From NCBI RefSeq assembly GCF_017573545.1, contig NZ_JAGEOK010000029.1, positions 1 to 64,000 of the forward strand: a stretch of DNA of 64,000 bases. The letters are read 5' to 3'. The notes under the pieces were generated by a model. The model was not told the DNA's origin, did not search any database, and was given only the letters and a program-made list of their open reading frames with translations. Positions 51,603-59,535 of this stretch are shown piece after piece. The position numbers and the translations under genes were made by a program. The number at the start of each line of letters is the position of its first letter. Position 1 is the stretch's first letter. The DNA comes from Actinomadura nitritigenes (GTDB taxonomy: Bacteria; Actinomycetota; Actinomycetes; Streptosporangiales; Streptosporangiaceae).

Positions 51603-53281
51603 CGCAGGTCCTCCTCACGGAACTCCCCGGGCGGCCGGTCGTCCGCGCCCGGATGCTTGCCGATCTCCGCCGTCCGCAGCTCCACCCGGCGGATCTTCCC
51701 GGAGATCGTCTTCGGCAGCTCGCCGAACTCCAGCAGCCGCAGCCGCTTGTACGGGGACAGCTGCGCCCGGCTGTGCTCGAAGATCGCCCTCGCGGTCTCC
51801 GCGGTCGGCTCCCAGCCCGCCGTGAGCGTCACGTACGCCTTCGGCACCGCGAGCCGCACCGGGTCCGGCGACGGCACCACCGCCGCCTCCGCCACCGCCG
51901 CGTGCTCGATCAGCACGCTCTCCAGCTCGAACGGGGAGATCTTGTAGTCGGACGCCTTGAACACGTCGTCCGCGCGCCCGACATAGGTGATGTAGCCGTC
52001 GGCGTCGCGGGAGCCGATGTCGCCGGTGTGGTAGAAGCCGCCCGCCATCGCCTCCTCGGTGCGCGCCTCGTCCCCGTGGTAGCCGGTCATCAGCCCGAGC
52101 GGCCGGTCCTCCAGGTCGAGGCAGATCTCGCCCTCCTCGCCCCGCTCCCCGGACACCGGGTCGATCAGCGCCACCGCGTAGCCCGGGACGGGACGCCCCA
52201 TCGAGCCCGGCTTGACCTCCTGGCCCGGCGTGTTCGCGATCTGGACGGTCGTCTCCGTCTGCCCGAACCCGTCCCGGATCGTCCGGCCCCACGCGTCCTT
52301 CACCCGCTGGATGACCTCCGGGTTCAGCGGCTCGCCCGCCGCGACCACCTCGCGCGGCGGCGTCGGCAGCCGGCCGAGGTCGGACTGGATCAGCATCCGC
52401 CACACCGTCGGCGGCGCGCAGAAGCTCGTGACGCCGCACCGCTCCATCGCGTCCAGCAGCCGGTCGGCGTCGAAGCGCGTGTAGTTGAAGATGAACACGC
52501 ACGCCTCGGCGTTCCACGGCGCGAAGATGTTGCTCCACGCGTGCTTCGCCCATCCCGGCGACGAGATGTTCAGGTGGACGTCCCCGGGCCGCAGCCCCAG
52601 CCAGTACATCGTCGACAGGTGCCCCGCCGGGTACGAGGCGTGCGTGTGCTCGACCAGCTTCGGCTGCGCCGTCGTCCCGGACGTGAAGTACAGCAGCAGC
52701 GTGTCCGACGACATCGTCATCCCGTACTGGGAGAACGCGTCGCTTCCGTCGTAGGCGTCGGCGTACCGCAGCCACCCGTCGACCGGCTCGCCGACCGCGA
52801 TCCGGGTGAACTCGCCGTCCAGCCCGGCGAACTTCCCCGTGTCGGACGAGCCCGTCACCACGTGGCGCGCCCGTCCCCGCGTCAGCCGGTCCTGGAGGTC
52901 CGCCGGGCCGAGCAGCGGCGTGCACGGGATCAGCACCGCGCCGAGCTTCATCGCCGCGAGGACCGTCTCCCACAGCTCGACCTGGTTCCCGAGCATCAGC
53001 ACGATCCGGTCGCCGCGCCGCACCCCCGCCGCGCGCAGCATGTTCGCGACCTGGTTCGACCGCCGCGCGAGCTGCGCGAACGAGTACCGCTCCTCCGCGC
53101 CGTCCTCCTGGACGATCCACAGCGCGGGCGCGTCGTTCCCCTCGGCGATCTTGTCGAACCAGTCGAGCGCCCAGTTGAACCCGGTCAGCACCGGCCAGCG
53201 GAACTTCTCGTACGCGGTCGCGTAGTCGTCGCGATGCGCGAGCAGGAAGTCGCGCGCCGCCCGGAACTCGACTGCGGGCAT
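51599..53281 (-). CDS. Acyl-CoA synthetase (ACSM/AcsA-like, AMP-binding)
   Basis: The 560-residue enzyme starts at ATG 53281 after GAGGAGAGACC. Motifs are [20 protein letters not shown] (P-loop), [54 protein letters not shown] and [20 protein letters not shown], ending with [14 protein letters not shown] carrying the catalytic Lys. It resembles medium-chain acyl-CoA synthetases of the ACSM group more than FadD. It is the first gene of the operon, and a palindrome lies upstream at 53412-53427. Confidence 0.9.
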   Translation of the reverse strand: MPAVEFRAARDFLLAHRDDYATAYEKFRWPVLTGFNWALDWFDKIAEGNDAPALWIVQEDGAEERYSFAQLARRSNQVANMLRAAGVRRGDRIVLMLGNQVELWETVLAAMKLGAVLIPCTPLLGPADLQDRLTRGRARHVVTGSSDTGKFAGLDGEFTRIAVGEPVDGWLRYADAYDGSDAFSQYGMTMSSDTLLLYFTSGTTAQPKLVEHTHASYPAGHLSTMYWLGLRPGDVHLNISSPGWAKHAWSNIFAPWNAEACVFIFNYTRFDADRLLDAMERCGVTSFCAPPTVWRMLIQSDLGRLPTPPREVVAAGEPLNPEVIQRVKDAWGRTIRDGFGQTETTVQIANTPGQEVKPGSMGRPVPGYAVALIDPVSGERGEEGEICLDLEDRPLGLMTGYHGDEARTEEAMAGGFYHTGDIGSRDADGYITYVGRADDVFKASDYKISPFELESVLIEHAAVAEAAVVPSPDPVRLAVPKAYVTLTAGWEPTAETARAIFEHSRAQLSPYKRLRLLEFGELPKTISGKIRRVELRTAEIGKHPGADDRPPGEFREEDLR

Positions 53282-53411
53282 GGTCTCTCCTCGTAGCCGC
53301 ACGGACACCTGGCACTGCCGCCTCTCGGACGGCCCCCCCGGGTCTTCCAGGGCGCCGCCGCCCGAAGGGCGTGGTCAGGGGCATGGTCGGACATCCAGAG
53401 TGACCCACGCC

Positions 53412-53427
53412 ACCCCCGAACGGGGGT
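53412..53427. promoter_or_regulatory. 16-bp palindrome upstream of the acyl-CoA synthetase operon
   Basis: ACCCCCG-AA-CGGGGGT has perfect 7-bp arms, 131 bp upstream of the synthetase ATG and 49 bp upstream of the divergent methyltransferase ATG. LuxR-type proteins often bind such short GC-rich dyads, so it is a candidate site for the GAF-LuxR regulator encoded at the end of the operon. Confidence 0.5.
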
Positions 53428-53475
53428 ACTCCTACCCGCGCGTCGCCCGCGCCGATCGCCGTAGGCTCGGGGAGC

Positions 53476-54129
53476 ATGATCGCCTCCCCCCTCGACACCA
53501 CCCGCACCGGCTACGACTCCGTCGCCGAGCTGTACACCGAGCTGTTCAGCACCGCGTTCCTCGACATGCCGTTCGACCTCGGGATGATCAACGCGTTCGG
53601 GCGGCTCACCCGGGACGCCGGGCCGGTCGCCGACCTCGGCTGCGGCCCCGGGCACCTCACCGCCCACCTGCGCTCGCTCGGCTGCGACGCGTTCGGCGCC
53701 GACGTGTCCGCGGAGATGATCCGGATCGCCCGCGCGGCGCACCCGGACGTCCGGTTCGACCACGTTCCGATGACCGAGGTGGACGTCCGCGACGGCGAGC
53801 TCGGCGGCGTCCTCGCCTGGTACTCGATCATCCACGCGCCGGTGGAGGACGTGCCGGGCCTGCTCGCCGCGTTCCACCGGATGCTGGCGCCCGGCGGCCA
53901 CCTGCTGCTCGGCTTCTTCGCGTCCGACACCGCCGAGCCCGTCCCGTTCGACCACAAGGTGGCGCCGGCGCACCGCTGGCCCATCGACGCCCTCGCCGAC
54001 CTGGCGGCCGGCGCCGGCTTCACCGAGATCGCGAGGCTCCGCCGCGAGCCCGGCGAAGGCGAGCGCCACCGCCAGGGCCACCTCCTCGTCCGCAAGTCAG
54101 GGGAGGAGGGCGAGGCGGAGGCGGTGTAG
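53476..54129 (+). CDS. Class I SAM-dependent methyltransferase
   Basis: The 217-residue enzyme has motif I VADLGCGPGHLTAHL (about 50-64), the acidic motif DAFGADVSAEMIRIARAAHP, VLAWYSIIHAPVEDVPGLLA and LAPGGHLLLGFFA as in the Methyltransf_11/25 group. It transfers a methyl group to an unknown small acceptor. The last 33 bases overlap the convergent ECF sigma gene. GGGGAGC precedes the ATG. Confidence 0.85.
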   Translation: MIASPLDTTRTGYDSVAELYTELFSTAFLDMPFDLGMINAFGRLTRDAGPVADLGCGPGHLTAHLRSLGCDAFGADVSAEMIRIARAAHPDVRFDHVPMTEVDVRDGELGGVLAWYSIIHAPVEDVPGLLAAFHRMLAPGGHLLLGFFASDTAEPVPFDHKVAPAHRWPIDALADLAAGAGFTEIARLRREPGEGERHRQGHLLVRKSGEEGEAEAV

Positions 54130-54960
54130 GCGGGCCGGGTCGCTGATCACGGTGAAGCCGGCGATGCGGTCGTTCTCCACGGCGACCTGGAGGACGGCCG
54201 CGAGGCGGCCCCGCGGGGCGACGACGACTCCCACCGCGCCGTCCACCAGGGCGAGACGGGCGTTCCGGGCGCGGGCGGGGTTGGCGAGGGTCTCCCCGGC
54301 GATGCGGCGGGCGCCCCGGACCTCCGCCGCGCCCTCGGCGCGCCGGAACGCGTCCGGCGCGAGCACCGCGAGCAGCGCGTCCATGTCGCCGGACCGGGAC
54401 GCGGCGAGGAACGCCGACACGGCCTCCCGCTGCCGCGCGAGATCGGCGGCGGGCACCGACGGCGACCCCTGCACGCGCCGCCGGGCCCGGCTCGCCAGCT
54501 TCTTCGCGGTCTCCGGGGTCCGCTCGACGATCCCGGCGATCTCCGCGAACGGCACGGCGAACAGGTCGTGCAGCACGAACGCGACGCGCTCGGCGGGGCC
54601 GAGGCGGTCCAGGACGACGAGCATCGCCAGCCCCACCGCGTCGGCGAGCACCGCCTCCTCCTCGGGATCGCGGCCGCCCGCCCGCTCCGGCCCGTCCAGG
54701 CCGTGAAGGCCGTCGAGGCCGCCGGGGTCCTCGCCGCGGCGCCGCCGCGACCGCAGCATGTCGAGGCAGATCCGCCCGGCGATCGTGGTCAGCCAGCCGG
54801 GCAGGTTCGCGACGTCCCCGGCGCCCGCCCGGGACGCCCGCAGCCACGTCTCCTGGACCGCGTCGTCGGCCTCGTCCAGCGAGCCGAGCATCCGGTACGC
54901 GACCGCCCGCAGGTGGCCGCGGCACTCATCGAACCGCTCCGCCAGCACCTGCTCGTCCAT
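54097..54960 (-). CDS. ECF sigma factor with SnoaL-like C-terminal domain (SigJ/ECF41-like)
   Basis: The 287-residue protein has ECF regions 2 (FDECRGHLRAVAYRMLGSLD, EADDAVQETWLRASRAG) and 4 (GPAERVAFVLHDLFAVPFAE, IAGIVERTPETAKKLASRAR), followed by an about 120-residue SnoaL-like domain (LARQREAVSAFLAASRSGDM onward) that tunes sigma activity without a classical anti-sigma protein. The DGGGK motif of canonical ECF41 is not present; the corresponding zone reads RRAEGAAEVRGARR, so it may belong to a sister group. ATG 54960 follows AAGGGGAC. It is divergent from an azoreductase gene. Confidence 0.87.
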   Translation of the reverse strand: MDEQVLAERFDECRGHLRAVAYRMLGSLDEADDAVQETWLRASRAGAGDVANLPGWLTTIAGRICLDMLRSRRRRGEDPGGLDGLHGLDGPERAGGRDPEEEAVLADAVGLAMLVVLDRLGPAERVAFVLHDLFAVPFAEIAGIVERTPETAKKLASRARRRVQGSPSVPAADLARQREAVSAFLAASRSGDMDALLAVLAPDAFRRAEGAAEVRGARRIAGETLANPARARNARLALVDGAVGVVVAPRGRLAAVLQVAVENDRIAGFTVISDPARLHRLRLALLP

Positions 54961-54984
54961 CCGTCCCCTTTCGTCGGCGCGGGT

Positions 54985-55011
54985 CGTCATAGCTGTGGGA
55001 ACAAGGACGAC
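54985..55011 (+). promoter_or_regulatory. Weak ECF41-like promoter candidate for the azoreductase
   Basis: CGTCATA, 16 bases, CGAC (54985-54991 and 55008-55011) keeps the ECF41 spacing but mismatches the consensus at three positions. It lies 28 bp upstream of the azoreductase ATG. Oxidoreductases next to such sigma genes are typical targets, but the match alone is weak. Confidence 0.3.
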
Positions 55012-55038
55012 ACGAGAGCGAAGGAGACGCGCTCCACC

Positions 55039-55734
55039 ATGCTATCGGCCCACGACCAGGTCACCTCGCTGCTGCACCTGGACTCCAGCCACTCCGGCGA
55101 TTCCATTACCCGGCGCCTGTCCGCGCGGTTCGCGGACGCGTGGCGGGAACGGCACGGGACGTCCGGTCACCGGTACCGCGATCTCGTCGCCGATCCGGTG
55201 CCGCCGATATCGGCGGCCTACTGCGAACTCGGACGCCGCGTCGAGAGGAACGGCTACGTGCCGCCCGCGAAAGTCGACGCGCTCGTGGAGGACGCCGCCG
55301 AGGAACGCGAATGGTCGCTGACCCTGCCGCTGGTCGAGCAGTTCCTCGACGCCGGAACGGTGCTGATCGGCGCCCCCATGTACAACTTCTCGGTCCCCGC
55401 TTCGCTCAAGGCGTGGATCGACCGGATCACCTTTCCCGGTGCGTACACCGACCCGGACACGGGCCGGAGCCTGCTGCACGGCAAGCGGATCGTCGTCGTG
55501 ACGGCGCGCGGCGGCGCTTACGGTCCCGGCACGCCGCGCGAGGGCTTCGACTTCCAGGAGCCCTACCTGCGGGCCTACTTCGGCAATCTCGGCGTCGCCG
55601 AGGACGGCGTGACCTTCGTCAACGCCGAAATGACACTCGCCGGCCTCGTCCCGCACCTGGCACGATTCAAGGGAATGGCGGCACGATCGCTCGCCGAGGC
55701 CCGCGAGGCGGTGACCGCCCTGGCCTCTCGCTGA
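55039..55734 (+). CDS. azoR: FMN-dependent NADH-azoreductase-like flavodoxin-fold oxidoreductase
   Basis: The 231-residue protein begins with LLHLDSSHSGDSITRRLSARF, the phosphate-binding start of the AzoR flavodoxin fold, and has AGTVLIGAPMYNFSVPASLK and AWIDRITFPGAYT (the conserved PMYNF..P..LK.WID segment) and VVVTARGGAYGPGTPREGFD. It reduces azo or quinone compounds with NAD(P)H and FMN, probably in quinone detoxification. AAGGAG precedes the ATG. It is divergent from the SnoaL-tailed sigma gene, its likely regulator. Confidence 0.87.
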   Translation: MLSAHDQVTSLLHLDSSHSGDSITRRLSARFADAWRERHGTSGHRYRDLVADPVPPISAAYCELGRRVERNGYVPPAKVDALVEDAAEEREWSLTLPLVEQFLDAGTVLIGAPMYNFSVPASLKAWIDRITFPGAYTDPDTGRSLLHGKRIVVVTARGGAYGPGTPREGFDFQEPYLRAYFGNLGVAEDGVTFVNAEMTLAGLVPHLARFKGMAARSLAEAREAVTALASR

Positions 55735-55749
55735 CAAGGGGGTCGCCGT

Positions 55750-56394
55750 GTGGAGCCCGGAATCGTCGTCGTGCTGAACGGCCTCGCCGGTGCGCGGAAG
55801 GCGGGCGCCGTCGCCGGAATGGCCGTCGGTGCGCTCATGGCGGCCGCTCTTGGGGCCGCCATCGCCGTCGGCGCGACGAGGGGGAGTTGCTCGGCGGCGG
55901 GCGTCGCCGCCTGGGCCGGCGGCGTGGCCGTGCTGGTCGCCACCGCCGTGGTGTGGACGGCGCTCCCGCGCCTGCGCCGCAGGTTCGCCCATCCCAGGGT
56001 CTGGCTCGACGGGACGGTCCTGCACGCTCGCCTCCGTGACGGGCTGCGGAGCTGCGACCTCGCGACCGCGCGGGACGTCTCGGTCGAGGACGTGCCGCCC
56101 CGGCACGTCCGGCAGTGGAACCCGGCGTTCCAGCGGGCAGAGATCGTCACGGTTCCGGGGATCGCGCGCTTCCGGGTCGGGACCGGCACGGGGGCGATCG
56201 ACTTCGCGCTGTACGACACCCAGCGGAGGGCGGAGGTGCCGCGGGAGACGCTGAAGGCGCTGGCGGACGCGATCCTCGCCGGCCCGGACCGCGAGGGGCG
56301 GGCCGGCGAGGGCGCCGACGACGCCGTCCGGAAGCTGCGCGAGATGGCGGTGGCGGCGGTGAGACTGCGGGGCGTTCCTCGCCGGCTTCCCTGA
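55750..56394 (+). CDS. Unrecognised membrane protein with PH-like soluble domain
   Basis: The 214-residue protein starts at GTG 15 bp after the azoreductase stop, so the two may be co-transcribed. Two membrane helices lie at about 20-42 (VAGMAVGALMAAALGAAIAV) and 49-70 (AAWAGGVAVLVATAVVWTAL), followed by a soluble beta-rich region (VWLDGTVLHARLRDGLRSCD, FRVGTGTGAIDFALYDTQRR) resembling bacterial PH domains. A charged helix closes the protein. No function can be assigned. Confidence 0.65.
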   Translation: MEPGIVVVLNGLAGARKAGAVAGMAVGALMAAALGAAIAVGATRGSCSAAGVAAWAGGVAVLVATAVVWTALPRLRRRFAHPRVWLDGTVLHARLRDGLRSCDLATARDVSVEDVPPRHVRQWNPAFQRAEIVTVPGIARFRVGTGTGAIDFALYDTQRRAEVPRETLKALADAILAGPDREGRAGEGADDAVRKLREMAVAAVRLRGVPRRLP

Positions 56395-56425
56395 GCGCGG
56401 CTCGCGCGCGCCGTCGGCTCGGCGG

Positions 56426-57193
56426 CTACCCGGCGGGCGTGTAGGGCGGGGCCTCGCCCCAGCTCCAGTGGGGCATGGGGGCTTCGAGGGGCGGGGTCGC
56501 GCCGGGCTGGGAGTTCGCCAGCGCGATCCGGGTGCCCCACTCGATGTAGGACGCGAACGCGGCGCGGAACTCGGGGTCGGCGGGCAGGCCGACCTCGTCC
56601 GCCGCGTCCATGAGCAGGGCGACCCAGCGGCGGCGCTGCGCCTCGGTGATCGCCTTGCCGAGGTGCTGCCGGACCATGTGGTGGTAGCCGCCGCGCTCGC
56701 GGCTGTAGCGCTCGGGGCCGCGGAACACCTCGCCCAGCCAGATCGCGACCCATTTCGGGTGGTCCGGGGCCATGTGCTCGAAGAGGGGGCGGAGCAGGTC
56801 GTCCTTCAGGACGGCGGTGTAGAAGACCTCGGTGAGGCGCTGGAGGGCCTCTTCGCCGCCGGCCCAGTCGTACATGGTGGGGACGGACGAGCCCCTGCCG
56901 CGGACGGGCGTCGCCTCGTAGTGCCGCATCTCCTCGATCTGCTCGACGTACGGCTTGATCTCGGCGAAGAAGGCGGGGAAGTGCTCGCCGGAACGGAAGC
57001 CCCGGGAGTGGTCCTCGGCGGACGTCCAGCGGATCCGCAGGACATAGCACTCGGGCTCGTCGACGCAGCGGGACAGCTCGTAGTCGACGCACTGCGGCGC
57101 GGCGGCGAGCGGGACGGCGGCGCGGGCGTAGGCGGCTTCGAACTCCTCCGCCCTCGCCCGGTCGATCCGGTAGCGGATGTACTCGACGATCAC
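56426..57193 (-). CDS. ABM monooxygenase domain fused to a group II truncated haemoglobin
   Basis: The 255-residue protein starts at GTG 57193. Residues 1-95 are an antibiotic-biosynthesis-monooxygenase (ABM) ferredoxin-like domain (VEYIRYRIDRARAEEFEAAY, CVDYELSRCVDEPECYVLRI, SEEH-like SAEDHSRGF). Residues about 105-240 are a trHb group II globin (TMYDWAGGEEALQRLTEVFY, VLKDDLLRPLFEHMAPDHPK, WVAIWLGEVFRGPERYSRER, HHMVRQHLGKAITEAQRRRW) with Tyr in the B helix and proximal His in the HHMVRQHLG part. Such chimeras are known from Streptomyces avermitilis and relatives. A perfect dyad lies just upstream. Confidence 0.88.
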   Translation of the reverse strand: MIVEYIRYRIDRARAEEFEAAYARAAVPLAAAPQCVDYELSRCVDEPECYVLRIRWTSAEDHSRGFRSGEHFPAFFAEIKPYVEQIEEMRHYEATPVRGRGSSVPTMYDWAGGEEALQRLTEVFYTAVLKDDLLRPLFEHMAPDHPKWVAIWLGEVFRGPERYSRERGGYHHMVRQHLGKAITEAQRRRWVALLMDAADEVGLPADPEFRAAFASYIEWGTRIALANSQPGATPPLEAPMPHWSWGEAPPYTPAG

Positions 57194-57206
57194 TGGGGCC
57201 CCCAAG

Positions 57207-57275
57207 GAATGATCTTCCGGTCGGGTAATCAATGTAACGTTGTAATCACCCGACCGGAAGACCTTGTGATCATTC
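57207..57275. promoter_or_regulatory. Nested inverted repeat with AT-rich core upstream of the ABM-globin gene
   Basis: TCTTCCGGTCGGGT (57213-57226) and ACCCGACCGGAAGA (57248-57261) are perfect 14-bp arms around the 21-base core AATCAATGTAACGTTGTAAT plus C, which is strikingly AT-rich for this DNA. Outer arms GAATGATC (57207-57214) and GATCATTC (57268-57275) add a second level. The block begins 14 bp upstream of the GTG and reaches the copC stop. It can be a regulated promoter/operator, a copC terminator, or both. Confidence 0.75.
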
Positions 57276-57809
57276 GTTCGGGGGCGCCCCCGAAGTACGG
57301 CGGTACCAGGCGAACCCGCCGCCCGCGATCGCCACGACGGCGGCGGCGAGGCCGATCCACAGCCAGCCGGACGAGCCGCCGGAGCCGTTCCCGGCGGTCT
57401 TCGCGGCGGGCGCGGACGCCCCGGGCGCCGCGCCGGCGCCGGTGGACCCGGTGACGGTGAACCTGTAGGTGCCGCTGATCGGATGGCCGTCCGGCGACAC
57501 GACGCGCCAGCCGACCGTGTACACACCGTTCGGCAGCGTGCCCTTCACCGCCTCGGTGACCTTGTCGTCCACCGCCCGGGCCTTGCCCGCCTCGCGCCGC
57601 CCGCCACCGGCGTCCGTCAGCACGACCTGCGGCAGCTGCACCGGGTCGGCGTACGTCAGGACGATCTGGGAAGGCGGCGCGACCGTCGCGTTCGCGGCGG
57701 GGTTCGCGCCGGTCAGCGACGTGTGCGCGGAGGCGGGCGAGGCGGTCAGCGCCAGCGCGGCGCAGGCCGCGGCGGCGCCGGAGGCGGCGCGCCGGACGGC
57801 CCGGCTCAT
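57270..57809 (-). CDS. copC: CopC domain copper-resistance protein
   Basis: The 179-residue exported protein has a signal peptide ending near ASPASAHTSLTGANP, so the mature protein begins with His as in CopC/YobA copper-binding proteins. The domain contains TVAPPSQIVLTYADPVQLPQ and YTVGWRVVSPDGHPISGTYR with the second His (DGHPI). A C-terminal helix (GWLWIGLAAAVVAIAGGGFA) and basic residues anchor it in the membrane. It overlaps the YcnI gene by 4 bp and probably delivers or binds copper outside the membrane. Confidence 0.88.
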   Translation of the reverse strand: MSRAVRRAASGAAAACAALALTASPASAHTSLTGANPAANATVAPPSQIVLTYADPVQLPQVVLTDAGGGRREAGKARAVDDKVTEAVKGTLPNGVYTVGWRVVSPDGHPISGTYRFTVTGSTGAGAAPGASAPAAKTAGNGSGGSSGWLWIGLAAAVVAIAGGGFAWYRRTSGAPPNE

Positions 57810-58513
57810 GCCCGGCTCCGCGCGCGGGTCAGGCCGTAGCCGCCGACCGCGATGCCGATCACGCCGGCGCCGATGCCGACGCCGCCGAGCACCCGCGCGG
57901 TGCCGTCGTCGGAGCCCGCCTCCGCCTCGGCGGCGGGCTTCGACCGGGCGGTGAGCCCGGCGGCGTCGGCGGCGCCCTTGGGCGTCAGCTTCAGCGTCGG
58001 CGCCGGGTGCTCGGGCTCGTCGGAGCCGTCGCCCGGGTCCTGCTCCCACTTGACGACCTGGCCGTCCGAGTAGGTCTGGTCGGCCTTGAACGTCATCGTG
58101 TCGGTGTCGGTCGGCAGCGGGCCGAGCGAGACGTCGAACTCCTGGAACTGGCCGGGCGCGATCCTGCCGCCGGACCAGGTGATCCGCGTGACGGCCTTGG
58201 TCAGCTCGCCGCCCTCGGTCTTGATCGGCTTCGGCAGCGTGGACTCCACGACCTTCGCCGTCCAGCCGGGGACGGGGCGCACCGACACCGACGCGAGCGG
58301 GTGGTCGACCGGGAAGTCCACCACGAGCTCGGTGGTGTCGGCGCTGTCCTCCTCGTTCGGCACCCGGAACGAGACCTTGGCGTAGGAGCCCTGCTCGGCG
58401 GTCCTCGGGTTGACGGTGACGTGCGCGGACGCGGCGGTCGCGAACGCGACCACGCCGGCGCCGGCGAGGACGGCGAGCGTGCCGAACCGGCGGGCATGCG
58501 TGCGGGAAGGCAA
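57806..58513 (-). CDS. YcnI-like DUF1775 copper-binding membrane protein
   Basis: The 235-residue protein has a signal peptide with cleavage near ASAHVTVNP, leaving an N-terminal His, and the YcnI domain: EQGSYAKVSFRVPNEEDSAD, VVDFPVDHPLASVSVRPVPG, WSGGRIAPGQFQEFDVSLGP and VVKWEQDPG with the conserved Trp brace. A C-terminal helix (GGVGIGAGVIGIAVGGYGLT) anchors it. YcnI homologues bind Cu(II) through the N-terminal His. It sits between a Met/His-rich membrane protein and CopC in one operon. Confidence 0.9.
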   Translation of the reverse strand: MPSRTHARRFGTLAVLAGAGVVAFATAASAHVTVNPRTAEQGSYAKVSFRVPNEEDSADTTELVVDFPVDHPLASVSVRPVPGWTAKVVESTLPKPIKTEGGELTKAVTRITWSGGRIAPGQFQEFDVSLGPLPTDTDTMTFKADQTYSDGQVVKWEQDPGDGSDEPEHPAPTLKLTPKGAADAAGLTARSKPAAEAEAGSDDGTARVLGGVGIGAGVIGIAVGGYGLTRARSRA

Positions 58514-58591
58514 GACGGAACTCCGTTCGAGTCGTACGGGAAGGGCCGGCGCGCCGGAGGGACCCGGCGGCCGGTGACGTACGGCGCTCGC

Positions 58592-59215
58592 TCAGCTGCG
58601 GGCGAGCGCCCTCGAACGCGGCGGGGGACCCCGCCGGACGACCTGGTGCCGGAGCGTGCGTCCCGTGGCGATCGCGCCGGCCGCCACCGGCACCACCGGG
58701 GTACGCACCGGGCGCTCCGCCGGTTCGATCAGCAGCAGCGCGAGCAGCAGCCGGATCGGGCGGTCGGCGGCGGACGCGAGGCGCCGCGCGAGGGACCACG
58801 CGGCCCGCTCGCCGCGCCGCAGCCACCAGGCCGCGACCACGGCGGCGGCGACGTGCGCGACGGTCATGGACGTGCCGGAGCCGTGCATCGCGGGCATCGC
58901 GGGCATCGCGGCGGCGTGGCCCGCCTGGGCGGCGGTGTCGCAGTGCCGCATGCCCTCGGTCGCGCTCGCGAACAGCGTGTGCAGCGCGAACTGGCCGCCG
59001 AGCAGCCCGCCCATGATCGTCGGGAGGGAGCGCTCGTGGCCCGCGAGGGCGGCGGCGACGGCGAGGGCCCCGCCGAACCCGGCGAGCACCGCCCAGCCCG
59101 GCACCGGCTCGTGCGACGCCAGGTCGTGGCCGAGGGTCGCGAGCGTGACGCACACGGTCGCGAAGACGACCGCGCGCGCGGTGCGGAAGGCCGGCTGCCG
59201 GGGACGCGGGGACAT
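58592..59215 (-). CDS. Met/His-rich multi-helix membrane protein of the copper operon
   Basis: The 207-residue protein has about four or five helices (ARAVVFATVCVTLATLGHDL, VLAGFGGALAVAAALAGHE, IMGGLLGGQFALHTLFAS, VAHVAAAVVAAWWLRR). A loop at about 92-118 is rich in Met and His (MRHCDTAAQAGHAAAMPAM and PAMHGSG), a composition typical of copper sites. It is the first gene of the operon with YcnI and CopC. I do not recognise the family. ATG 59215 is chosen; an upstream ATG at 59254 is possible. Confidence 0.7.
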   Translation of the reverse strand: MSPRPRQPAFRTARAVVFATVCVTLATLGHDLASHEPVPGWAVLAGFGGALAVAAALAGHERSLPTIMGGLLGGQFALHTLFASATEGMRHCDTAAQAGHAAAMPAMPAMHGSGTSMTVAHVAAAVVAAWWLRRGERAAWSLARRLASAADRPIRLLLALLLIEPAERPVRTPVVPVAAGAIATGRTLRHQVVRRGPPPRSRALARS

Positions 59216-59283
59216 GACGGGGACATCGTCCCACCCGGGTCCGGGGGCGTGCATCCGCCCCCCGGGGTCCCCTCCCGACGCGC

Positions 59284-59328
59284 CCTACATGTTGGGGTTG
59301 CGCAATGAGGATCAACAAGATGTAGGGT
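59284..59328 (+). promoter_or_regulatory. Promoter and flanking dyad upstream of the cobalamin riboswitch
   Basis: TTGCGC (59298-59303), 19 bases, TAGGGT (59323-59328) form a plausible promoter for the nrdAB transcript. It is enclosed by the inverted arms CCTACAT (59284-59290) and ATGTAGG (59320-59326), with TTG/CAA pairs inside. The dyad overlaps the -10, so an additional repressor could act here. It is not a NrdR box. Confidence 0.5.
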
Positions 59329-59334
59329 TCAATC

Positions 59335-59535
59335 CCGTGCTGGTTCGCCCCCGCCGCTCGCGGCGGGGGCGTCGTAAGAGGGAACCCGGTGCAAGTCCGG
59401 GACTGCCCCGCAGCGGTGAGCGGGAACGACCGCCGTCACAGGCACTGAACCGGATCGTCCGGATCGGGAAGCGACGGCCAGTAGGTCGTGCCTCCGTCAG
59501 GAGGCGCGGGCGCCCGCGAGTCCGAAGACCTGCCA
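59335..59535 (+). ncRNA. Cobalamin (AdoCbl) riboswitch controlling nrdAB
   Basis: The leader contains the conserved elements of the B12 riboswitch in order: a P1/P2-side stem with GCCCCCGCCGCTCGCGGCGG (59347-59366), GGGAACCCGGTGCAAGTCCGG (first 20 at 59380-59399), GACTGCCCCGCAGC, GTCACAGGCACTG (59435-59447), the GGGAAGCGACGGCCAGTAGG segment at 59465-59484, and the B12 box AGTCCGAAGACCTGCC (59519-59534). In Streptomyces the equivalent switch represses class Ia nrdABS when cobalamin is present, leaving the B12-dependent class II enzyme to work. The GTG of nrdA lies about 110 bases downstream. Confidence 0.93.

Noticed and set aside
53320-53375. A third copy of the 32-bp G/C-tract repeat
   Set aside because: Only a CCCCCCCGGG run is shared; the TCGT core and outer segments are absent.
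59284-59328. NrdR box upstream of nrdA
   Set aside because: The dyad CCTACAT/ATGTAGG does not resemble the ACACTATAT-type NrdR consensus and no tandem copy exists.
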